Source: Hanleya hanleyi (lineage: Eukaryota; Mollusca; Polyplacophora; Lepidopleurida; Hanleyidae). From it: a stretch of 64,000 bases of DNA. Position 1 is the stretch's first letter, and each line of letters begins with the position of its first letter. Of the stretch, positions 53,558-63,410 are shown one piece after another. The stretch is taken from positions 1 through 64,000 of the forward strand of contig JAVTVY010020237.1 in the NCBI GenBank assembly GCA_036873755.1, in the 5' to 3' direction. The notes below the pieces were generated by a model. The model ran no database searches. It had not been told where the DNA came from and saw only the letters and a program-made list of their open reading frames with translations. The position numbers and the translations under genes were made by a program.

Positions 53558-54031
53558 GTTTGGGTTATTTTGTATACCGTAGTTAGTAAGAGCTAATTTG
53601 ATGGTATTGACCTTCATGACCGCCTTTATGGCCCCCTCGTTGCCCCCTGGTGTTCTAGGGGGGAGATAACTCCAGATTGTGAGCCGGTAGTGACCTTTTG
53701 ACACGGATGTGACGTCATAGGCGTATCAGGCGATAACCCGCGCACTTCCGGCGATAATCCGCGCTGCGGGCCGGGCCGGGGGAAAACCCCCAGTAAGGGT
53801 GTACATTCCGTGGGACTACTTTCTGTCCGCGGAGGCAGACCGCATCACCGCGGATGAATACAAAGGTCAAAGAACTATTTTTGACCTGCAAAAATTGGAA
53901 CTCTCCTGTATTCGGAGGTATTTTTTTGGTCACAAGACTGGTGGCGCCCTCTGGCGGCTATCTTCGGAAAAATTGTTCAAACAGAGTTATCTGCCCTTAA
54001 ATAATCTAGAATCGGTGTTTATACTACTACT
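53558..54031 (-). repeat. P3 right terminal inverted repeat
   Basis: Inverse of 38041-38515; ends TTTATACTACTACT at 54031. Confidence 0.93.
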
Positions 54032-54037
54032 CATCGG
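54032..54037. repeat. Right target-site duplication of P3 (CATCGG)
   Basis: Identical to 38035-38040. Confidence 0.95.
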
Positions 54038-54065
54038 CTACCTAGTAGAGTTACCTGTGCGTGTG

Positions 54066-54113
54066 CGGAGGAGGAGAAGGAGGAAGAAGAGGAAGAGGAG
54101 GAGAAGGAGGAGT
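54066..54113. repeat. GGAGGA-type purine run
   Basis: Low-complexity GGAGGAGAAGGAGGAAGAAG-type run inside the displaced inner part of the P4 arm. Confidence 0.7.
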
Positions 54114-54241
54114 GGGTTAACGCTCTAACATCTTCTATAGTTAATCCATGACGGCTTAATACAATGATGCAGACAGATGACAGAAAAACAGATCAACACG
54201 TTCACAAGTTTTCATACAGTTTATTCTCCCCAATTTTACAT

Positions 54242-54274
54242 CATACCCAAGTCAGGGAAGCCCCGTTGGGTATG
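54242..54274. terminator. Hairpin 3' of the P4 zinc-finger fragment
   Basis: CATACCCAA (54242-54250) pairs with TTGGGTATG (54266-54274). AATAAA on the minus strand near 54222 is close by. Same position and stem type as 2568-2600 in P1. Confidence 0.55.
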
Positions 54275-54402
54275 TTTACAATTCAAGTATGCTCTTGTCC
54301 AATCAGAAGCCATTTCAGAAAGTTCAATCTTCGGCCATGTTCGCTCTGATCCGTTTGTCCTAATCGTCTTCGGGCAGTCCAGGATACTGGAGCTCCGAGC
54401 TC

Positions 54403-54810
54403 TTACTTCTCCCATTGGTAGTCAGGGGGAAGGGAGATTAAAGGGCTCCTCGACACTGGGATCAACCTCCATCGGCTCTTCAATTCGGGGCGGCGGATCG
54501 ACCCCCATGGGTTCTTTGATTCGCGGATGCATTTCCATTGGAACTGAAATATCCGGTTTCGAGAGTGACGAGCGTAATCCGTGAATGACATTTGGTGACG
54601 TCTAAATTGACCGGAATGCTTAAAGACTATATCACACTCTGCACATGTATGCGTGGGTACATCATGGCGTTCTCGTGCGTGACAAGTTAAACCGTCTGGG
54701 CGATGGAAGGGCTTTGAGCAAGTCGTACACGTGAACATCGTGTCAGAGACTCTGCTGAATGGAACGTAGACTATGTACGTCTTGCTTTTATGAACAGTAA
54801 CGCCCGCCAA
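54403..54810 (-). pseudogene. Zinc-finger fragment of polB (P4)
   Basis: Open for 135 codons. Two C2H2 fingers: FTCTTCSKPFHRPDGLTCH and HTCAECDIVFKHSGQFRRHQ. After these the sequence becomes Pro/Arg-rich without polymerase homology. Its place next to the P4 end and 3' hairpin matches the polB remnant of P1, so it is probably the same gene decayed further. Confidence 0.55.
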
Positions 54811-55770
54811 CGCCCAGCTTAACGCTTCAACGTCCTGGTGAAATAACTCAGAAGCTCTGATTTTCTAGATATTCCATAGATTTGACACTAATTCATCGAA
54901 ATGCACTGATGGCGCCCATTGTTACGCCAGAACGCCCGTCTCAACGCCTTAACGCCTTATCTTAACGCCATAACGTCCTATCATAACACCTTTACACATT
55001 GTCAACCATCCAATCACACGCACATCTTTTGACCATCGGCCCCTGACCTTTGATGAAAGTGACGTCATTACTGGACATCGCCAGTAGTGACGTCATCGTG
55101 CGCATAAGAGCTCCGAGCTCTTGGAGTCGGAGCTCCGAACTCTTGGAGCTCGAAGGTGACGTCACCAAACGCATGCGCACACATCTGTGTTGCACTCGGA
55201 TACAGGGCGCACCACTGATACATGCGCATGCGTGCGATGACGTCATCCCCAAGCTTCGATCTCTAAGAGCTCCGAGCTCCGACTCCAAGAGCTCAGAGCT
55301 CTTATGCGCTCGATGACATGACTTTCGGCGTTAATCCCATTCCTTCTCCTTCTCCACCATACAAGCATGCACAGGTAAGTCTACCAGGTAGCCGCCTGGA
55401 ACAAGACCCTCATCACCCCACAAAGCTCTTTTGCACCTCCGCTTTCTCTACTACTCCCGAGTAATCTATAAATAGAACAGGGTTTTTTCCAGACAATTCC
55501 CGAAAAATTTATCCTGACATATAGAGCGATGACTTACAAAACAGTGATTTTCCCAGCTAAACACCCCGTACAATGTCCGGGTATAGAGCGATGACATCTT
55601 CGGGGTCCACCATGTTTTTTTCCATGGTGTGAATGGATTGATACATACGCCTTGTCGATGCGTTAGTATTATATAATAGCATGGTACAATCTTGCGCAAA
55701 AGATAAAACATTGGTATGCTAGGGCGTTAACGCGTTAGGATAAGGCGCTAAGGCGTTCAGATAAGGCCTT
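54795..55770. repeat. AACGCC repeats and long palindrome region of P4
   Basis: Runs of AACGCCTTA-type repeats at about 54798-54990 and 55715-55765, also present in the left arm (37665-37775). Between them is the palindrome listed separately. No gene seen. Confidence 0.6.
55095..55315. repeat. Long imperfect palindrome rich in GAGCTC
   Basis: GCGCATAAGAGCTCCGAGCT at about 55098 and its near complement at about 55290-55312 begin arms of about 80 bases. Each arm has several GAGCTC sites and a TGACGTCA-type motif, around a centre with GCATGCGC. Confidence 0.75.
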
Positions 55771-56600
55771 AAGACTCTTCACAAAGGTCACAGGACAAAT
55801 ATACCGGGTTTCTGATTTCTCTACTTCTAAGGGGCAACTGGATTATTTCCCTATCTCAACAACAACAACATTCCCACCAGGTGGGAAGTCCGTTTTCCGG
55901 ATCTTTTCTGTGTAAAGTTTTACATGCACCCACCCATGACTTGATTGGCCTGGAAGAGCTCTTCACATGGATACCCACCTCAACCCAGTACGTCCATTAT
56001 GGGCCCACCTCGATCCCAAATCGTCCATTCCAATGCCTTGTCCCAAAATTCCCTGTCTGCGCATGCACACCAATGCGCTACTTTTACTCCACACCAGTCC
56101 AGTTTGACACTACCCTACGAGAGCTTCAAAGCGATACCCCACGCGACCCAATGGGACCATTATTGACCCACCTCGATCCAAAACATCCATTCCAGTGCCC
56201 TTTTCCCACAATTCCCTGGCTTTCACTCCACATCCATCCAGTCGGATGGTCCCCCACGAATGCTTCACTATATCTCATCACACGTCCCAATCGGAACACC
56301 TCCGGCCTGCCTAATCACTACGCATGCGCACGATGACTTTTCAGCGAAATTCAACCAATGGCCTCGCGACCCCTCCCATTGTGTTATACAGCTCGACACA
56401 CCAAAAACAAGGTGTCACTCCCCATAGTAAAATTCACAAGAAAAGAATACTCCTACCTCAAACATGCATTTCCCGTAGATCAACATTGGTTACTGAGGTA
56501 TTATGTAAGGGGAGATAGCTCTTGCTGGGCCGTCATTATCCGGAGATTGCCGCAGATAACCGGATATTGCCGAAGATGACCAAAGATTCCCGGTGATCTA
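55370..56600 (-). repeat. P4 right terminal inverted repeat
   Basis: Inverse of the left arm: GGTAGCCGCCTGGAACAAGA, GCGATGACATC, ACGCCTTGTCGATGCGTTAG, and GCCGTCATTATCCGGAGATT. The expected terminal AGTAGT is not visible near 56600. Confidence 0.75.
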
Positions 56601-56689
56601 GACAGTGATGTACCTCAGTCACGATTTGATTGTGTCTGTTCATATGAACACCATGAGGATCTTTAAGAACGTCACTTCATACGGCCGCT

Positions 56690-58205
56690 AGCACCGGATT
56701 GAGCGGAATTCGATACGAAACGTAACGTCATAAATATTGCACGCCACGCTCGTATTTGGCTATCATTACGCGATATGTACTGCCAAACACAAGAAACTTG
56801 GTGTGGAGGCGTTTGGCGGTATAGCCTTGTTTCTGCAATAATGTTTTGTGACGCTGAATAAAATCGTCAAATTTTACGCAGTATCTACCAAATGCTACTA
56901 GAAGAGACATGTATACGCCATATGTAGGTCCCATTGGAAAATTACTGTCCAGAAAGGAATAGTTTAAGATATCGAAATTGTAATCATGTCTCGTGTAGGA
57001 AAGTCGAAGAGAGAGTAGGTCGCTTCCTTTTTGTAGAGATATATGTGCTAAATATTATATGCCATTAGGTTTTTCTGTAGCTTCCTTCAAATCCAGTGAG
57101 GGTGATATATATCCTTCATTGGGTCATGTATATAGCGATTATCCACAGCGAGAAGCTCGTCTTTATAGCGTTCGGTGAATGAGAAGAAACGGGCTTTGAA
57201 ATGATCGGTTTTGGAAAGCGTTTGCATATAGTCGTAATCATAAAAGAACAGATATAGGTCAGACAAAAGGGGTGCGCAATTAATATTCTTTGGAATACGT
57301 ATATACTGTTCATATATTGTGTTGCCAAATTTCACAAAGATAATATAAATGAGAAATTCAAGCAACTCTAGAGACAGAAACATCCCATGAATGATATCCC
57401 TTATATGTGGTAGAGCAAAAGAATGATTTTTGTCTTGTGACGTTAATATATATATATCGGCGATTATTTTTCTTGAACACCGATACTATTAATTATAAGA
57501 AACGGTCAATAAGGTCCTGATGTGGAATTGTGGTATACAGAGTTAAGAAATCCCATATTGACACATGTCTGTGCCTTATGTCATTCGACAACTCGTACGT
57601 TTATAGCTTTGTTCGGAATTTAAGCCGTACGACGTCGGGCATTACAGGATAGATGTTCTGTGTATTCTTGCATTTACCACGTTTACCCTATGTTGGTGTG
57701 ATTTCTCCATGAGACGTCCTCGATGCTCATCCATTAACATCAGATGAGTTACATATTTGAGCTGCTCTGCGATCGCAGCTCCCGAGCTAGCGTATCTAGC
57801 TTATCTAGCGTATATAACGGCTGGGGGCCGTTTGGATACTTCGTACACTCCACATAAACAGCTGCAATAAATGCGTGGCTGAGATACTAAGGCTATGTCG
57901 AAGAATCTACCGTATTCTTGGGTCTGAATGTGAGAGGCCGAGGGATTCTTTTCTGTAGAGATGTGGTTGCTCTTCAGTCGCCGGTCGTCGTCAATTTTTC
58001 ATCCTCTTGCATGTCGCTCCAATGTATCCTTTAGCATCACGCTCTTATGTAAGACGTTTTGAGATTTTGAATTTTTACATACATTAAACGCCAGAGTTTT
58101 TAGAAATAGTGGCGCAATACTTTCCTCAAAATGCTTTTACCTCCCGAAGGATCCTTGTCAACAGGGTCTAAAGATGCTTGTTGGTGCAGCTTGTAGAATC
58201 AGCTA
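56690..58205 (-). pseudogene. Penelope-like reverse transcriptase relic, second copy
   Basis: The minus-strand stretch 57087-57383 has IPKNINCAPLLSDLYLFFYD, RYKDELLAVDN and KDIYHPHW. The region as a whole is the inverse of the relic at 22975-23041 plus 30389-31290. Frame breaks are common and the YIDD motif is corrupted. Confidence 0.65.
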
Positions 58206-58546
58206 AGAATCTAGCTTTATATGGTGTTTTATGCATTTTGGGAGTCCAGTACACTTTTGGTATATCATTATGAGTGGTTGGAAGACAAATTCAATGATGG
58301 TGTGCTTATACTCCATTTCTCAACCAGCCTCTGATAATATTAATTTACATATGAATATTATAATATGTGGAGCTTTATCTGTTGTGGTTCCCGGTTGCGA
58401 AAGGCGGCGATATCACTCCATCTTCGGGTATGAACGAGTATGATAAAGTGGTACTACCTGCTGCGGACAGATGAAAACTGGACAAGGAAAACTTGGTCAT
58501 GTGTACCGGACTTTATGATGAAACATCGATGAATATCACCACTTAC

Positions 58547-58681
58547 CTGGCCCTTTGCCAACTTCTTCCACTCAGGGAGAAGGTAATACTTTATTCCGTC
58601 TGCCGATCCCTCTAGGGTAACTCCCCTGATCAGGAGAGCTGTCAACAAGATGTAGGGCATAGTTGCGGTGAAATAACTGAT
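58547..58681 (-). CDS. SLC6-type transporter exon, TM5 and loop
   Basis: Acceptor TTGTAG, then [20 protein letters not shown] and [20 protein letters not shown], ending KGQ with donor CAG|GTAAGT. 45 codons in phase 0. The GAD-like SADGIKYYL loop is typical of the GABA/taurine/creatine branch of SLC6. The next exon (TM6) is 25.6 kb away, across P3 and P4. Confidence 0.93.
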
Positions 58682-59122
58682 CTACAAATTAGAAGTGTTG
58701 AAATTGAATGCTAAAAAACTTCTGAGTTTAAAGAAAATTGGATTACACAAGCAAATTGATAAGCTATGAGTTCAAATTTCTTAGATTTAGCATCATCATA
58801 AAATTGATAAAGATATATGTGAATGCGCTTAGATTCCTTTTGTACAATGTCAATATGGTTAACTTTGACACAACTTCATATTGAAGGTGACTCTAGAGAA
58901 TTATACAGACCAGAACCAATAAACACTGTCTACATTGTGATCTGTTCTAATACTCAGTGGGTCAATACTGGGTACATTGTGATCTGTTCTAATACTCAGT
59001 GAGTCAATACTGGGTATATTGTAATCGTTTCTAATACTCAGTGAATCCAACTGGATACACTGTGGCCTGTTCTTATGCTCAGTATGATAACCAGAGGTGC
59101 TATTTATCTCCCAATGATTTAC

Positions 59123-59255
59123 CTTTCCAGTCAGCTTCACTCCTTTCCATATACAGAAGTAGATTACCGACCACGACAGTAGTAAGCAAAGGGCCAGATC
59201 CCACTTGATCGCGCCAATGTGTTCAATGCCCGGGGATATTGCCAACACTTTTCGT
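59123..59255 (-). CDS. SLC6-type transporter exon, TM4
   Basis: Acceptor CTTCAG, then [20 protein letters not shown] and a hydrophobic segment ending [12 protein letters not shown]. Donor AAG|GTAAAT. The first base completes a Glu codon split with the TM3 exon. 133 bp. Confidence 0.93.
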
Positions 59256-60215
59256 CTGAAGATGATAAATGAAACAATATGAAACAAATATGAAACGGGA
59301 GTTTTGTACAGATATCGGTATCTCTCGGGATAGTTTTTTCTAAAAACAAAACTATATATGTACTTCTTTAAATACGGTTACTTGTACATGATGACAGACT
59401 GCTTATTCCCTGGTAAGCAATTGTGTCTCTGATGTATCGACAAGACAAATTCCTCACTTTTGGGAGAAATCAACGGAGACATGACTGGCGTTCCATAGTT
59501 GTTACCAATTCAGGCTTTACTACCAGCAACTCTTGTGCAGATAGGGAGGTCAACTTCAAATGATCAAGGCATTTCGGGAAGAAATCCGTTATACATCCGC
59601 GTAAGTTTTTAAAAATAAAGGGAGTTAACCTGGAAGGGAAAGGGTACTCAGACTGATGGATTTTTCTCATGGATATTTTCGTTATACTCGATGCTAACAA
59701 ATTAAACATATCTCTGACTAAGGCACTACCAGAAAGAATGAAAGTAGCAAATATAGCCCTCTAATAGACATTTTCGATATCAATGGTATTGTTTAGTTCA
59801 AGGTAGCCATGGCAAAAAATGTCCAGTATCTATTTTGAAACCAATATTCATATCCCTACCACTTGTTTTCTTTGATCTACTATGAAACATATACCCGGGT
59901 GGTTTCTGTCAGGGCTCGCTCGGTCTGAGACAACCCATTGATGGGCAGAAATAAACACTTCTACAATATGTCAAACAGACAAGGACCCTTAGATGAAAGT
60001 CCATTCAAGCTGAAGCAATAAGAGTGGTATCAATTATCATGAATACTTAATCTCGTTCTCGACGCTTGGAAGTGAAAACAGCTTATCTCTGGATCACGTA
60101 ATTATTTGCACAAATCAGTTTGCACAAAGTCCGGGATAACCCTCATTGTGACGTTACAATGACATCATTTTCTAAACAGGCATCATGAGCTAATCAAGAA
60201 TGCATATATCCATAC

Positions 60216-60462
60216 TCCCAATATTCCGTAGCAGGATCCGAGGTTGTGACGTTTTCCAAAGTTCGGTTGAAGCTACTTGTATTGCCTGTTCCGTTCCCGA
60301 AGGCATCTATCCGACAGAACACAGTGTTCCAGTCGTTTCCACAATGAGACCACGGCAGAACTGACGTCATCGAAGAAAACAGATAATACCAGACCCAGGC
60401 AAAAAGAATGCTGTAATAGCACATAGCGTAGAAGAGTAGCACAGCCATCATGAAACCGATAC
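60216..60462 (-). CDS. SLC6-type transporter exon, TM3 and extracellular loop 2
   Basis: Acceptor GACATAG, then GIGFMMAVLLFYAMCYYSIL and WYYLFSSMTSVLPWSHCGND, with the paired loop cysteines and several N-glycosylation sequons (NGT, NTS, NRT, NVT). The conserved TM3 Tyr is present. Donor GGGA|GTATGG. 247 bp. TM1-2 must lie upstream and were not found before 64000. Confidence 0.92.
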
Positions 60463-60882
60463 CTATGTCGAAGAAAAAGAAAATATAAATGCTTAGGCAC
60501 ACGCACACATTATACTCAAGGGAGGATGAACAACGGTCTAACATGGGACAATGGCTACAGGTAAAGTGTTCAAACACTTGTTTCCCCTGATAGGTTAATG
60601 GTGTAGCAATAGCGAGGAAGTTATACTAAGCAGATTTTTCAATGCATGTTTATAAGACAATTCTTGGGAAGGTAGGACTTCCAAATTTTTTTAACCATCT
60701 AATATTTTTGTATTTTTCTTTTAATTTTCAAACTTCTCAACGCGCGTATTTGAGTTGGGATATCGCGTTGTAGGATCCATCGAAGTCCGAATAATCTTAT
60801 AATGATGTCCACACCACTCACATTCCATGTATATTACGATAGTATATTATTATGTTATTAATCAAGTGTATTCATATTGTTA

Positions 60883-60956
60883 TAGGTTCGAGGTCTGCCG
60901 TATTGACCCGAGGTCGCAAGCCGAGGGCCAATACGGCTGACCGAAGACCTACAACC
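60883..60956. repeat. Hairpin repeat with AGGTCT arms
   Basis: GAGGTCTGCCGTATTGACCC and its near complement, ending GAAGACCT, form a long imperfect hairpin. CGTATTGGCCC-type repeats recur at 61600-61680. Likely a small dispersed repeat. Confidence 0.5.
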
Positions 60957-61837
60957 ACGCCAATATGAAAAAAACTTGGTTAATGACATTTTTATTAATT
61001 AACTTACCTAAAAAATTTTGTTCATCGATTATAATCGGGATATATATTTCTTCCTTCGCAATAGGCCTATTTTCTCAAGATTAACGTGTTTTTGAAGGGT
61101 CATTACTGCCAGAAAGTGGATTCCCTCAACAGTAACGCTATCGGAACCGATATTTAATTCATTGAATTCGTGAAAGGGACTAATTTTATTCGATGAGAGC
61201 GGTGAAGAAAAACACAACCTTCAAATCTGATGAATTGATCCAAATCCAGTCGCGATTTGGGGATCGAACCAGGTGTTTCGTCCGCATTTAATTTATATGT
61301 GAATAGCTCTTCGAGCTGCAATAGGACATCTTCTGTCGTAAAATATCACTGTAGTCATATATTTGTTTGTTCAACTGCTGTAAGTGTTGGTTCGCTGTAT
61401 TGTGCTTGACAAGTCGATGTCACGCCCGCGTCACTATAGTCTATTTCAGCATTACTCACCCCATTTGATTTCAAGGTTTGTGTACCGGCACGTATAGCTC
61501 TATCGAAAATTATCGCAAGCTGATGAATATCCATTCAATGTCTCAGAATACATCACGAATCGAGGATCATTCAACGTCAACGTCGCCATGTTGAAAGTCA
61601 TATTGACCCGGGCCGTGCTGGCCCTCTTTTCCCGTATTGGACCGGCTTTCCCGTATTGGCCCGCCTTCCCCATATTAGCCCAGTTTGGGGTCATATGAAG
61701 CAGGCCGATTTCCTTGTATTGGGATAATATCATAGATAGTTGATTAATAAATATATATATCAATTTAACCGGGTTTGTATTGGTCTAATAGGCTAAATAG
61801 GCGAATTTAACGTGGATCTTTTTGTCCAAAGTAAGAA

Positions 61838-62030
61838 TTGAACTATGAACCGTTCAGTAGGGTTATTATTGATTGGGTCGGCATCTTTCCGAACACTAGG
61901 CCAGGAAACCAGTGTATGCATACTATCGCATTGCAACGTTTGCGCACGCGAAATTGCAGACGAATTTGTCAAATCTTTTCCATTTTATTGTGTTTCGATT
62001 GGCCAAGTAGGCACATACAATTTATGAATG
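61838..62030 (+). pseudogene. Gypsy-type integrase fragment
   Basis: EPFSRVIIDWVGIFPNTRPG followed by NQ and, further on, RHIQF resembles the start of a Ty3/Gypsy integrase core, with the first catalytic Asp. The second Asp and Glu are not recognisable. No LTRs seen. Confidence 0.5.
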
Positions 62031-62039
62031 AATCCACCA

Positions 62040-62711
62040 AATCCTCTAGATTCTATTGCGTTTATTGCAAAAGATCGGCACGCACGGATTGAACGGACAC
62101 ATGGAATGGGCACACTATGGCGCCACCAACGGCCGAAACTTGCTCCAAAGAGAGATATTTCAGCAAAATCCGCCAAATCGTTTCGACAATACAGTGGCGC
62201 TGCCTTATGTCTCTTATGGCAAGGTAGCACACACCAATCCACGGATGAATCCGCGAAGTCATTTCGATTTTACTGCGTTTCGAGAGAATATCTGCACGGG
62301 CATATGGTGCATGGCGCCACCTACTTGTGGATGTGACTGAAACTTGATCCAGCCAATCCATTTGGAGCTATACTGTTTTTTTGGTATAATATATAACAGT
62401 ATAAAGCAACAAAGGTCTTTCTATTTTTTTTTGACGAGGACATTTATCTTTGGACGGCGGCTGACAGATGGATATGATAATATATGCCAAGGATTGTAAT
62501 TTTGGAGAGATGCATACATATACAATATATAGTCCACTTATTGATTCCGTTATAGGTGTTCCCGAATCAATAATCAAGATTATTCGTGACGATCGGCATG
62601 TATATGTATGGAAGGAAGACCCGTTAACTGAAGTTTCAATGAAATCTCTTGGTGTATGTTAATGGGGTACTTGCACAGTGCCAATTATTCAATCAAATTA
62701 TGTGATTGCCG
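62040..62711. other. No gene seen
   Basis: Degenerate, loosely repeated DNA (ATGAATCC...AAATC...TTTCGATT motifs near 62025 and 62240). No gene recognised. Confidence 0.35.
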
Positions 62712-63410
62712 AGTAGTAATATACCAGTAAATTCCCCGGCATTGACATAAAAAATTGCATATTGCGGAGGTCACGCGGAGGTCACAGTTCCGGCACTTCC
62801 TGTCACGGAAATGACCCCGGTGGATGCGGTCGCTTCCGAACAGGCGCCTCCGAGGACAAAGTAGTCCCGAGACTTCAAATACGCGGGCGGTCGGGAGATT
62901 CTCCGGGAATTTCCGGTAATAAAATGTCCGGTCATCTCCGGAAATGTCGGGTAGGTAATCGAAGTCAAGATACCCCAGTGACTTCCAATGTTAATCTCCC
63001 GGAATGCAGGTCAATACCGCCAGCTATATGCCCAGCATAAATGGCAAGTGGGGAACCCGCAGTTTCTTCACATATAGCTATACAGCGAGAGAAGGGAAAT
63101 CCCCAAAACCGTATTGGCACGAACAAAATACCTGAATAGATGGGAAGTAAGACTTATAGTAATAGAGGTAACCCATAGGGCTAGGCGAAACCTCTGTGGG
63201 CCGAATTCCGGGTGATCTCCCCTGATTCGAACATTTGCGAATATGCCCAATGGGGAACCCACACATGGCCATTGGCAGTATGGAATGTGACATCTTTTTT
63301 TTTTTTCGTCTCACCACGTAGAACACGATTATAGAGGTTGCGAAGCCATTGGTTGAAATTTGTTGAAAATTTTGCATTGCGCAAGCGTGATACATAGACA
63401 ACACCCTACT
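62712..63410 (+). mobile_element. P5: end-only Polinton remnant
   Basis: Tip AGTAGTAATATACC at 62712, then GGAGGTCACGCGGAGGTCAC, GGATGCGGTCGCTTCCG and ACAAAGTAGTCCCGAGACTT, as in the P1 and P2 outer repeats. Later parts match P2 24920-25000 (GTATTGGCACGAA) and the P4 arm (CACGTAGAACACGATTATAG). No element gene and no opposite tip seen. Right boundary approximate. Confidence 0.6.

Larger units (their letters stand above)
38041..54031 (-). mobile_element. P3: 15.99-kb Polinton with the full gene set
   Basis: 475-bp inverted repeats and a perfect 6-bp duplication. All genes are on the minus strand: tail-anchored protein and integrase at the right end, capsid genes and protease in the middle, polB at the left end. 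Broken genes are polB, integrase, protease, major capsid and the W-K-F-K gene. Subterminal-type arrays lie internally, between polB and protease (43000-44930). This differs from P1, where polB is at the integrase end on the opposite strand. Confidence 0.95.
36318..56600. mobile_element. P4: older, emptied Polinton split by P3
   Basis: The left tip AGTAGTATATAAAGG at 36318 starts a long inverted repeat, matched inverted at about 55370-56600. P3 (38041-54031) interrupts the left arm: GAGGGTCTTGTTTCATCGG stops at P3 and CTACCTAGTAGAGTTACCTG resumes after it, while the right arm reads through the equivalent sequence. Without P3 the element is only about 4.3 kb, with a zinc-finger polB fragment inside. 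The outermost right tip could not be found, so the right boundary is approximate. Confidence 0.8.

Noticed and set aside
61029..61217. Upstream transporter exon (TM1-2)
   Set aside because: The open frame has no SLC6 motif and no suitable splice sites.
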